This document shows, one piece after another, positions 17,978 through 26,728 of a stretch of DNA of 33,692 bases. The stretch spans positions 6,935 to 40,626 of the forward strand of contig DAIDIB010000005.1 in the NCBI GenBank assembly GCA_027459575.1, read 5' to 3'. The first letter of the stretch is position 1. The number at the start of each line of letters is the position of its first letter. Source of the DNA: Gammaproteobacteria bacterium (GTDB lineage: Bacteria > Pseudomonadota > Gammaproteobacteria > DSM-16500). The notes under the pieces were generated by a model. It saw only the letters and a program-made list of their open reading frames with translations, was not told the origin of the DNA and did not search any database. The position numbers were made by a program, and so were the translations under genes.

Positions 17978-19409
17978 ACCCATCATCGCAAACAACAATA
18001 ATAGCATTTTCCATTTGCTTATACGCTTCATTCTGCTTTTTAATCGCATCTAGCGCCCACTGCTGATCTTTATCAGAAACAGGTATCAACGCTTTTGGCC
18101 ATCTAGAACCGCCAAATAGACCTAGCAAAGATCTTTTATCTGAAATACCTGGCGGCGGCCCAACCAGGGCGAGCTGAATGGTATCAAGTATATTATTAAA
18201 TAAACCACGAATAGTAATAAAATAAACAATAGCGCTCTTTTTTACACGACCAATTTTTTCCACAGGCATTTCGTTATTTAACCTAACAAGATCATCAACC
18301 ATTGGCTTCATAAATGACAGCGACTTACGATTCTGCAGGAAACGCGTTAAGCGCAATTCTTTGTAAGGATATAGCTTATCAAGCACGGAATTTATTTTGC
18401 CAAGGACCCAATTGGTAGGCGGCATGTAAATCCCCTCACCCCATATTTTCATTTCAACCGCTGCAACCTTTACTTTTCGAATCATATTGGCGCAGAAGAA
18501 ATTTAACCGCGGCAATCGATAAGATACTTCGCGCTGCAGTACGCCCGCTTCATCGATCACCTGCACCGTCTTTTTAAGTGTATTTTTATAAAGTGTAAAT
18601 CGTTGCAGATTATTCGCTCTCGCCCAGATATAAGATGAGATACGTTTGGCAACATACGAAAAATGCTCCTGGTGATAATGAGACATGTTTTTATTCCACA
18701 GTTGCCTCACCCACAGTCCGCGATTTTTTTGTATCTCGGCGGATACACCCACGCCAAACTCAAGGCCTTCAAATTTGATGTCCAGCAACTGTACGTCTCT
18801 ATTAATGCCGGTATCATAAAACGGCGTGTTGTGGTACTTATAACCCTGTTCACCCAAACTTAAATGATAAGCAATAAATTGATTGATAATATCGGATGCC
18901 CAGCAATGCGTTCCCAGTCCTAACGCTAAATATAGCCATTGTTTAGTATAAATCGGAAAGCTATCGGGAATCTGATTGCAATTAAACAAATTAGGACAGG
19001 TTCTAAATTTAAATTGTGACATTCTCAACCTGAATACGTGATCGGGAAAATAGCCAACATATTTTTTCAAAATTTCATCCCAATGCATCGTTTCGAATCT
19101 GACTTCGTCAGAAATCACCTGGATGAAATAAGCATCTGGTTTAAAAATGGTGAATAAATCGTTACAAGCCACACCTGTCGCACTCACACCGTTTAAGCGT
19201 GGCGTTAAAATATATTTAATAGTAAAAGGTCGTTTGGCAATTTCAGCCTCGATAAAAGGCTTTGCTTCCACCTGGTCTTCATCTAACTTAAACAAACATT
19301 CAACCACTGCAGGATGCTTGACTGTCGCTTCAATGTTATCCAAAAAACTTTTTATAATATTCAAATTACGACTAGGGCAGATAAAACTAATCAGTTTCGT
19401 TGACGTCAT
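17892..19409 (-). CDS. Putative GT-A-like glycosyltransferase (family A, copy 2)
   Basis: Paralogous to 7746..9017: CLFKLDEDQVE, SDEVRFETMHWDEILKKYVGYFPDHVFRLRMSQFK, YRLPRL. Confidence 0.6.
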   Translation of the reverse strand: MTSTKLISFICPSRNLNIIKSFLDNIEATVKHPAVVECLFKLDEDQVEAKPFIEAEIAKRPFTIKYILTPRLNGVSATGVACNDLFTIFKPDAYFIQVISDEVRFETMHWDEILKKYVGYFPDHVFRLRMSQFKFRTCPNLFNCNQIPDSFPIYTKQWLYLALGLGTHCWASDIINQFIAYHLSLGEQGYKYHNTPFYDTGINRDVQLLDIKFEGLEFGVGVSAEIQKNRGLWVRQLWNKNMSHYHQEHFSYVAKRISSYIWARANNLQRFTLYKNTLKKTVQVIDEAGVLQREVSYRLPRLNFFCANMIRKVKVAAVEMKIWGEGIYMPPTNWVLGKINSVLDKLYPYKELRLTRFLQNRKSLSFMKPMVDDLVRLNNEMPVEKIGRVKKSAIVYFITIRGLFNNILDTIQLALVGPPPGISDKRSLLGLFGGSRWPKALIPVSDKDQQWALDAIKKQNEAYKQMENAIIVVCDDGFKMKMAGEENTPSPKNPASTSAEDAMLL

Positions 19410-20497
19410 TACACTTTCTCCATTAAATCATAACTTGCTGGTAGCGGTGAGACATTCAAAATATCATCATAATCGCAATAAGCACGGCGTTTATCTACAA
19501 AACTGCCAACGAGTACATTCGCCATAGGCTGGTTGTTTTTAACTTCCGACATTAATTTATTCAGTGAATCGACTGTCTGCGCAGGATCCAGCGTAGATAG
19601 TTCCATAATTAGCGAATGAATATGCTGCTTTTCTGTCTCATCCGCTACTTTCAACCAGGTTGCCATAGCGAGCTCAAGCGCATAATCATAGTAACCTAAG
19701 AGTATTACCGTCGTGAACAAAGCATAAATTTGTCGCTGGCTCAATTTGATAGCCGGCATAGACAGCGGGTCTTTAAAAAATACCGCATCCGCATAAAACG
19801 CTCTTTCTGTCGTCACCTGGTTTTTCTTGTCTAGTAGTTTCTTTGAGCGCGTATGAATAGGCATAAAACCATAAAATGAAAATTGATTTTCCCGCAGTAA
19901 CATTTCTACTTCAGAAAATAATTTCTGGCCTTGATACAATTCGCAAAACGCCACCTCGCACACCATGGTGGTAGTTTGTTTCGCAAGCGTTGCAAGACCG
20001 CCAAGAATGATCTCATATTCCGTGCCTTGTGTATCGATCTTGATAAAATCGGCGAAATAGTCCGGGAGTTGTTCATGTAATACCGCGTCAAGTGTCACTG
20101 CAAGCATTTTTTCTTTGCCAACCAAGGTCCAGTTTTTTTGCATATTGTAGCGTTCAACAAAAACAGGGTTGGGGGGCAATAAAGAATGATTGGTCGACGC
20201 TGATACTAGATGCAATGTTTTTTCAGTTGCTTGTTCAGCCAGCGCAAATGGCAGCATATTAAACGCCGCCCATTGTTCCGCATTTTTACTTGCACATAAT
20301 CGTTGACACTCTGCTTCATCTGGCTCAAACCCCAATACACTGGTGAGTCCCGCGACAGGCAACACATAATCGTGCACACCACCTCTTGCACCAATGTCGA
20401 TGAAACCTAATTTCGTTTGCTGTAATTCTTTAAATGCAGCAGACGCTTTAAAATGTGGATTATTTAATAAAGAATTTCGATCAGTCAGCTTTTGCAT
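19409..20497 (-). CDS. FkbM family methyltransferase
   Basis: LGFIDIGARGGVHDYV, VLGFEPDEAECQRL, FADFIKIDTQGTEYEIILGG; about 100-aa C-terminal extension. Confidence 0.88.
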   Translation of the reverse strand: MQKLTDRNSLLNNPHFKASAAFKELQQTKLGFIDIGARGGVHDYVLPVAGLTSVLGFEPDEAECQRLCASKNAEQWAAFNMLPFALAEQATEKTLHLVSASTNHSLLPPNPVFVERYNMQKNWTLVGKEKMLAVTLDAVLHEQLPDYFADFIKIDTQGTEYEIILGGLATLAKQTTTMVCEVAFCELYQGQKLFSEVEMLLRENQFSFYGFMPIHTRSKKLLDKKNQVTTERAFYADAVFFKDPLSMPAIKLSQRQIYALFTTVILLGYYDYALELAMATWLKVADETEKQHIHSLIMELSTLDPAQTVDSLNKLMSEVKNNQPMANVLVGSFVDKRRAYCDYDDILNVSPLPASYDLMEKV

Positions 20498-20507
20498 TTA
20501 ATCTCTC

Positions 20508-21215
20508 TTATGTCAATTGCACAACATTTCTTTGAGCATATTTACCCACCCGGAATTTTTCACCTGCTCTAATGTAGGTGCACAGCAATACATAACGGAA
20601 TTCATTGGTCGCATTCATATTCGACGCATGCACGACATGGCCGTGAATAAAAAGTGCGGCTCCTTTAGGCACAGTAGCATGAATAGGCTTGTAAACTTCA
20701 GGCACTACGCACTCTTCGTTGTTAGCATTGGGATCTTGCGAAGACGATGCTTCCATCTGGACCTTTCTGACTGGCAGCAAACCTTCTTTATGACTGCCTG
20801 GGTAAACAATAAGACCGCCTTTTTCAGGGTAGGTATCTGTCAACGCCACCCAGGCAGAGAGAAAAACACCATAGTTAGCCTCGACAAAAAAATTGTCCTG
20901 ATGCAAAGAAAATCCACGTGTGCCGGGTTTACAAAAGAAAAATTCGGTTTGCAGCCCAACCGGCTCGCCCTCACAAAATATCTCGACAAGATCAACAATC
21001 TTTTTATTTTTGAGCGCTGTCAAGTACACATCATTAATGCGGTGCGGCATCATTTGCGGACGATAAGTACCAGATTTGGCATTTTCAAAATCTCGCGAGT
21101 GGACAATGAGGTGATCGCATTCTTCTGGAGTAAATACAGCAGGTTCGATGTGATAACCATGCTCATTAAACGCGGCAAGTATTCGACTATCGGTTTGCTT
21201 CATTATTGCATCCAT
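20508..21215 (-). CDS. Phytanoyl-CoA dioxygenase (PhyH) family oxygenase
   Basis: FSLHQDNFFVEAN...GGLIVYPGSHKEGLLP...IHGHVVHASNMNATNEFRYVL (HxD...H...R). Confidence 0.9.
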   Translation of the reverse strand: MDAIMKQTDSRILAAFNEHGYHIEPAVFTPEECDHLIVHSRDFENAKSGTYRPQMMPHRINDVYLTALKNKKIVDLVEIFCEGEPVGLQTEFFFCKPGTRGFSLHQDNFFVEANYGVFLSAWVALTDTYPEKGGLIVYPGSHKEGLLPVRKVQMEASSSQDPNANNEECVVPEVYKPIHATVPKGAALFIHGHVVHASNMNATNEFRYVLLCTYIRAGEKFRVGKYAQRNVVQLT

Positions 21216-21235
21216 CTATCAAATATATTATTTCA

Positions 21236-22837
21236 TCAAAGCACTATCACTTCACCAACTTTGACGTCATCAAATTGCTTATCTATCACCACTGTTGCTT
21301 CTGACTGTAGATACGATTCACCACGTTGACTATATGTTATCCCAATTACGCCTGGCTCAAGATTCTTGAGACATTTCATGCTCTTTTTCTGAGATTCACT
21401 ATTTTCAGTGGGACCGGTGTTGGCAGCCCCACACCACTTAATGCTATAGTTGCCATGTCCTAATGCTTGCGACAACGCCCCGCTCGCCAGAAAATAACGG
21501 TTAAAAGCATACTCTTCTTTTTCAGTAATAAAATGAATGCGCTTTAATTCATGCTGGTCTGTCAGCCAGCTTTGGATAATCGCTTCAGATTGATGTAAAT
21601 ATCCCACAAAATGCCACGCGGCACGCATCATGTTCAGATTTGCCTGATAAGCCTGCAATGAAAGATAGAACATTAACACTGCGGTTATCGTGATTGAACG
21701 TATCACAACAGGTAAAACCGAAGCACAACGATAAACCGACCATATCACGATAATAATGCCAGCCGAAACAGAGCCCATGAACAAACGAGCTCCCGCATTA
21801 TAAGAGGGAATAACCAGGGCGAACGCGCAGCAAAGTAAAAATAAGGCGCCAGCAAAGAAAACAGGCTGAGCAAGCCGCGCTGATGTTTTATATCGATAAA
21901 AATAAGTTACCGAACCCAGCAGCAATCCACTAGTTATCAAAAATAAAATGACATTGCCCTGTGTTACATTATTAGAAAGCGGAAGAATAGACCAAATACC
22001 GCCGTAAACGTCCGCAATAGTAAATAGTCTGCTGATCATTTCGACAGGATTAAGATTAGGTTTATCTAGACGATATTCTGGCGGTACCGCTGTGCGACTA
22101 TGAAAATGCATGTTGTAATATGCCCACACGAAGAAAATTACACCGGCAAGCAAAAATATTCTGGCCTCAATCATTACTTCTTTTTTCGACCTGCCCCAAT
22201 CATCGAGACGTGAAAACAGCACTTTCGTAAGCATGAAAGTGCAATAAAAGAATGACATGGCGGGATAGGAAAGCATAGCGAAAATCAGCGAAATGACGGC
22301 GGTCGCTTTCAAAAAACGTGCGGCAGTTGCCGTCTTCTCGTAAGTGTGCGACTTTAACACGCAACGATATGCGATAATCGCTAATAGTATTGGTACTGGC
22401 AAAGAAAGCGCGCCAGTTAATATAGTGTCACCATAAAAATGAGGTATTAAAATCAGCGCGGCTGCAATCAAAAACCCTTGTAGTAGTGATACGCCATACA
22501 TGCGCAACCAGTCGGCAATCAAACCCGCGCTGCAACCCATTAACAACACCGCGACAATGCGAATATCTCGCATGCGCTCAACGGTAAATGCGTAACGAAA
22601 ACTCAGGCAATCCATATACGCCTGTAGCGGCCGCCCCAGGGTCATCATGAAGTGATAACCATCATCCTTCGCGCATGACAACCCAGGATTGCCGAATGTG
22701 TAACGGTAATCATCACCACCGTAGTACAGAAAATTAATAGCTGGCGCGAAAATAAGATAAAGAAGCGCGATACTACATAAGCTATATATCAGCAGCCATT
22801 TTCTTTCTTCGCCAAATTGTTTCAGTCGCGAGCTCAT
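21236..22837 (-). CDS. Polytopic membrane protein, GT-C-like glycosyltransferase family B, copy 1
   Basis: Multiple TM segments; GGDDYRYTFG...C..DDGYHFMMTLGRPLQAYMDC; paralogous to next gene and to 28489..30141. Confidence 0.7.
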   Translation of the reverse strand: MSSRLKQFGEERKWLLIYSLCSIALLYLIFAPAINFLYYGGDDYRYTFGNPGLSCAKDDGYHFMMTLGRPLQAYMDCLSFRYAFTVERMRDIRIVAVLLMGCSAGLIADWLRMYGVSLLQGFLIAAALILIPHFYGDTILTGALSLPVPILLAIIAYRCVLKSHTYEKTATAARFLKATAVISLIFAMLSYPAMSFFYCTFMLTKVLFSRLDDWGRSKKEVMIEARIFLLAGVIFFVWAYYNMHFHSRTAVPPEYRLDKPNLNPVEMISRLFTIADVYGGIWSILPLSNNVTQGNVILFLITSGLLLGSVTYFYRYKTSARLAQPVFFAGALFLLCCAFALVIPSYNAGARLFMGSVSAGIIIVIWSVYRCASVLPVVIRSITITAVLMFYLSLQAYQANLNMMRAAWHFVGYLHQSEAIIQSWLTDQHELKRIHFITEKEEYAFNRYFLASGALSQALGHGNYSIKWCGAANTGPTENSESQKKSMKCLKNLEPGVIGITYSQRGESYLQSEATVVIDKQFDDVKVGEVIVL

Positions 22838-22850
22838 CTTTAAATCCTAA

Positions 22851-24485
22851 TCAGGTTAAGAGCTGCGTGTACCATGTATTTATACGAACGCTTACCGCTT
22901 TAGGTACAATGACTAACATGCCTTCGGTTTGAGTGTAAGGCTCACCGGTATAACTGTAAGTCACCGCGACGACATCATGTGAAGTATTCCGCACGCATTC
23001 CAGCATTTGCGCTTGGTGATCTTTTTCCTCACCTTCTACTCCGCGCGGTAGTGAACACCATTTCAACTTAAATTTGTCATGCCCGTAAATTTCCGACATT
23101 GCCCCGCTCGCCAGAAAAAAATTGCTATGAGGATATTCAGCACGGTCAATGACAAAGTGCAAACGTTTAACGCTGCCGTTTTTGCTCAGGTAACTCATAA
23201 TAGATGAAGTAATGTTATTATGATAATAAAAATGACTCAGCGCATCTGCCATCGTATAAGAACCAGCCTGCAAGGTCTGAAAAATAAAAAAACCTCCTAG
23301 TATCAATGCCGAGGCAGCGGCCTGAATTTTTGTCTTAAAAAGCAAGCCAAGGTTGTTTAGCGCCCAAATTATCAATGCAACATTGGCAGTCATAGCTGCA
23401 TATAACAACCTTGAACCAAGAGAATCTCTAACTGGTATGATCAGAAAAAATCCGCAGCTAAACAAATACAGTAGGACAACATAGAACATAGACTGCCACA
23501 TCGAAAAGCCTGCTATTTTGTTTTTCTTATGCTTTTGCCATAAATTAAAACCAGCGAGGATAACACCGATGCCTAATGTTAAGAGTACAATTTTACCCTG
23601 TGTTGGTGGCTTCATATATGGGAGAAACCACCAAGCGCCATCAAAAGGATTCATCAGACCGAGCATGCGCTCGAACATTTCCAGTGGATTAATAGCAGGA
23701 TGGTCAACACGATAAGCGGATGGCACTGGCGCTTGCGCATTAAAGCGCATATTCAAGTATGCCCAAATAAAATAGACCACACAGACCGATACAAATAGTT
23801 TGATTTCCCTGTTTACCGCGATTTTTGTTAGCGGCCAATCAGATGACTTGGAGAAAAGCACCCGCATTAACATTAAAGTGCAGAATATAAATGCCATGGC
23901 AGGATAGGTAAGCAGTGCGCAGAACAACCACATTGCAGAGAACGCTAACCACAATCGCACACTACCCTGCAACTTGTTAGCAAAAATCAGATGCACCCTT
24001 GCAAGACAGCTATAGGAAAGTATGGCAAAAAGAACTGAATACGGCAGTGACACCGCCCCCAACTGCACAGTGTCAGCGTATAACTTGGGCACCATAAAGA
24101 TGATGCCAGCGGCGAAAAAGGCCGTGAAAAACGCCACCCCCATCGAATAGAGAATTTCCGCCAGCAAGCCCATGCCTAACCCCATCAGACCAACAGTGAA
24201 GAAGCGAATCATTCGCATTCTTTCGAGCGTGTAGCCGTGCTTATAACTGAAGCAATCCATATAAGCCTGCAACGGTCGACCCAAAGTTTTCATAAAATAA
24301 AAACCATCGTCTGAACCACACGTTTTGTCTGGACCGCCAAATACATAACGAATATCTTCACCAGAGTGAAACAGCACACTGGATGCTGGCGCAAAAACAT
24401 AAAAAAGAACCAACATGCTTCCAAAGATATAAAGCCACCTGCGCTTTGTATCAGCAGAAAAATTAATTACTTCAGTTATTTTCAA
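22851..24485 (-). CDS. Polytopic membrane protein, GT-C-like glycosyltransferase family B, copy 2
   Basis: SGEDIRYVFGGPDKTCGSDDGFYFMKTLGRPLQAYMDC; C-terminal KWCSLPRGVEGEEKDHQ...YTGEPYTQTEGMLVI. Confidence 0.7.
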   Translation of the reverse strand: MKITEVINFSADTKRRWLYIFGSMLVLFYVFAPASSVLFHSGEDIRYVFGGPDKTCGSDDGFYFMKTLGRPLQAYMDCFSYKHGYTLERMRMIRFFTVGLMGLGMGLLAEILYSMGVAFFTAFFAAGIIFMVPKLYADTVQLGAVSLPYSVLFAILSYSCLARVHLIFANKLQGSVRLWLAFSAMWLFCALLTYPAMAFIFCTLMLMRVLFSKSSDWPLTKIAVNREIKLFVSVCVVYFIWAYLNMRFNAQAPVPSAYRVDHPAINPLEMFERMLGLMNPFDGAWWFLPYMKPPTQGKIVLLTLGIGVILAGFNLWQKHKKNKIAGFSMWQSMFYVVLLYLFSCGFFLIIPVRDSLGSRLLYAAMTANVALIIWALNNLGLLFKTKIQAAASALILGGFFIFQTLQAGSYTMADALSHFYYHNNITSSIMSYLSKNGSVKRLHFVIDRAEYPHSNFFLASGAMSEIYGHDKFKLKWCSLPRGVEGEEKDHQAQMLECVRNTSHDVVAVTYSYTGEPYTQTEGMLVIVPKAVSVRINTWYTQLLT

Positions 24486-24495
24486 GAGAAACCTC

Positions 24496-25239
24496 TTATG
24501 CTGTTTTCAGCAAATCATCCTTGTTAAGAGAAAATCCAGCTGACTGCGCATCCTTATAAAACATATCCACTGTTTCCAGCGAATACTCCATCAAATCTTT
24601 CCCAACCAAAGACAATTTTTTCAAAATATCATTGGTAACGGTAATAATATGGCAGCCAATATCATGCGCCTGAAAGATATTCAGCAGCTCACGCGGGCTT
24701 GCCCAGATTAACTCCAGTTGCGGATACGGATTCATAATTTCCAATGCTTTTGTCATAATCGGCAACGGATCACGGCCTGTATCCGCGATTCTACCCGCGA
24801 ATACTGAAATATAAGAGGAAGGTGCGTTAGCCAAAGCAGCCGTTACCTGCTCAACCTGATCAAGTGTCATCAACGCAGTCACATTCATTTTGACATTTCT
24901 TTTAGCTAAATTGCTGATGAGCGAATAGGCTGGCTCACCCTTAGTGTTACTCACGGGAATCTTAACGTAAACATTCTCACCCCAGCTCGCGATTTCTAGT
25001 GCTTGTTCGTACATTTCCTCAAAATCGTCTGAAAACACTTCAAATGAAATGGAGCGGTCGGGAACAGATTTGAGCACATCCAATGCGAACGCTTTGTAAT
25101 CAGTGATGCCTGCTTTGCGCATCAAGGTTGGATTGGTGGTAAATCCTTTGATATATGGATGCTGGTACATATCCAGAATCCCTTTTTTATCCGCACCATC
25201 AGCGTAGATTTTTACTTTTAGACTTAATATCGAGTTCAT
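24496..25239 (-). CDS. Transaldolase family protein
   Basis: IYADGADKKGILDMYQHPYIKGFTTNPTLMRKAGI, VYVKIPVSNTKGE, NVTALMTLDQV, SVFAGRIADTGRDP. Confidence 0.92.
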   Translation of the reverse strand: MNSILSLKVKIYADGADKKGILDMYQHPYIKGFTTNPTLMRKAGITDYKAFALDVLKSVPDRSISFEVFSDDFEEMYEQALEIASWGENVYVKIPVSNTKGEPAYSLISNLAKRNVKMNVTALMTLDQVEQVTAALANAPSSYISVFAGRIADTGRDPLPIMTKALEIMNPYPQLELIWASPRELLNIFQAHDIGCHIITVTNDILKKLSLVGKDLMEYSLETVDMFYKDAQSAGFSLNKDDLLKTA

Positions 25240-25262
25240 TACTGCTCTCCTATTTAATTTGT

Positions 25263-25297
25263 GTAGCCCGGATGAGTGCTTTTCTCATCCGGGCTAC
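25263..25297. repeat. Inverted repeat GTAGCCCGGATGAG-TGCTTTT-CTCATCCGGGCTAC (copy 2 of a dispersed hairpin repeat)
   Basis: Perfect 14-bp arms with 7-nt loop; supplies the TAG stop codon of the adjacent HAD gene. Confidence 0.85.
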
Positions 25298-25818
25298 ATA
25301 TTTAATATCCAATCCGCTGCGTGACCCAATGATGTGACTATCGCATCCGCATCATCTGGCTGTCGCTCATCATAATTCCTGTTTATCCAAATCGCTCGAC
25401 ATCCCGCTTTTTTTCCCGCCGTAATATCTTTCCACCTGTCGCCAATCATAAAACTTTGCTGTAAATCGACATTATGATTTTTCGCCGCCTGCAAAATCAA
25501 ACCAGGCGCCGGTTTGCGACAGTCACAATTATCACTGTCGTCGTGATAACACACACGAATCTCATCAAGTGGCAGCTCTTCCATTAACGCGGAATTAATT
25601 GTCTCAACCCAGCTACGCGCAGTTTTACCCCGTGCCACATCCGGTTGATTGGTGGCGCCTAACAACAAAAAGCCCTGCTTTTTCAGCGCTTGCAAAGCAG
25701 GCAGCACATCTTCCGCGATACGGAGTTCTTGTAGAGAAGCAGGTGGATAAGGCTTGCCATTTTTTACAATGGCATCATTTAACACGCCGTCCCTGTCTAA
25801 AAATACCGCGCGATTCAT
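25294..25818 (-). CDS. gmhB: HAD-family D-glycero-D-manno-heptose-1,7-bisphosphate 7-phosphatase
   Basis: MNRAVFLDRDGVLNDAI, LLGATNQPDVARG, CDCRKPAPGLI, FMIGDRWKDITAGKKAGC. Confidence 0.88.
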   Translation of the reverse strand: MNRAVFLDRDGVLNDAIVKNGKPYPPASLQELRIAEDVLPALQALKKQGFLLLGATNQPDVARGKTARSWVETINSALMEELPLDEIRVCYHDDSDNCDCRKPAPGLILQAAKNHNVDLQQSFMIGDRWKDITAGKKAGCRAIWINRNYDERQPDDADAIVTSLGHAADWILNM

Positions 25819-26415
25819 TTATTTAACCGATTCCCATTTGGTTTGCGCGACTTTTAATTTGGGATGCGACACTAACAAATGCCACACTACCGCTTGAAAC
25901 GCTTCTGCGTGCGGCGTGGTATTGTCAGGATTGGGTGTGGGTATAATCACGCAGGCATCCGCTACCTTGCCGGTATAGCCGCCATCGCGACCCACGATGC
26001 CCATAATTTTGGCACCGACCTGTTTGGCGTATTGCAAAGCAGAGACTAAATTAGGGCTGACATTTTTTTCCAGGTTACCGCCACCCACTGACAGCACCAT
26101 TAACATATCATTCGCTTTTAATTTGCTCACCTCTAGCCATTTTGCAAAAATAGTCGCCCAACCTTCGTCGTTGGTGCGGGCGGTTAGTTCGGATACATTA
26201 TCCGTCGGCGCGTAAGCTTCAATACCCACTATTTTGCGGAAATCATTTACAGCGTGCGAGGCATTCGCCGCACTGCCGCCGACGCCGAGTACAAATAAAC
26301 GACCATCGTTTTGACGGGTGTTGGCGAGCAGATCAACGGATTTTTCAATTTGTGTTTTGTCGATTTGATTGATGATGGATACCGCTTCGGAAAAATATTT
26401 ATCAATGAATTGCAT
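25819..26415 (-). CDS. gmhA: SIS-domain sedoheptulose-7-phosphate isomerase-like protein
   Basis: LFVLGVGGSAANASHAVNDFRKI, MVLSVGGGNLEKNVSPNL; start at MQFIDKYF (26415) with GGGAG RBS. Confidence 0.8.
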   Translation of the reverse strand: MQFIDKYFSEAVSIINQIDKTQIEKSVDLLANTRQNDGRLFVLGVGGSAANASHAVNDFRKIVGIEAYAPTDNVSELTARTNDEGWATIFAKWLEVSKLKANDMLMVLSVGGGNLEKNVSPNLVSALQYAKQVGAKIMGIVGRDGGYTGKVADACVIIPTPNPDNTTPHAEAFQAVVWHLLVSHPKLKVAQTKWESVK

Positions 26416-26438
26416 GAAAACTCCCAAATATGTAAATG

Positions 26439-26483
26439 GTGGAGCAAGTCTCGCCTCCGCTAGAATGCGGGAGACTAATCCAC
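26439..26483 (-). promoter_or_regulatory. Interrupted long hairpin in the leader of the gmhA-like gene
   Basis: Nested arms: GTGGA/TCCAC, AGTCTC/GAGACT, CCGC/GCGG around loop TAGAAT. Confidence 0.4.
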
Positions 26484-26554
26484 TCTATGTATTCATTACT
26501 GCGCTCAGATAATACTTGAATTGTTCGATACCTGTAAACGATCATTTAAGAAAA

Positions 26555-26728
26555 TCAACTCTCATTGAATGAGTGCAGTTGGATCGTTTGCTTAGGCTTA
26601 AAGTTTGCCAACAATGCCCAGCCATTTTGCTTAATTTCATTGCCGAGCGTGACCAATAATTCAAAATGAACGGTCAAAGCAATTACTAAAAAAAGCACCA
26701 GATAAATACACTGTTTTATATTAATCAT
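26555..26728 (-). CDS. 57-aa single-TM small protein, not in ORF track
   Basis: Manual translation: MINIKQCIYLVLFLVIALTVHFELLVTLGNEIKQNGWALLANFKPKQTIQLHSFNES*; ATGATTAA overlap with upstream gene stop. Confidence 0.55.
   Translation of the reverse strand: MINIKQCIYLVLFLVIALTVHFELLVTLGNEIKQNGWALLANFKPKQTIQLHSFNES

Noticed and set aside
20517-21329. 270-aa plus-strand ORF
   Set aside because: Lies opposite the clearly supported PhyH gene and the end of a GT-C-like gene; no recognisable domain.
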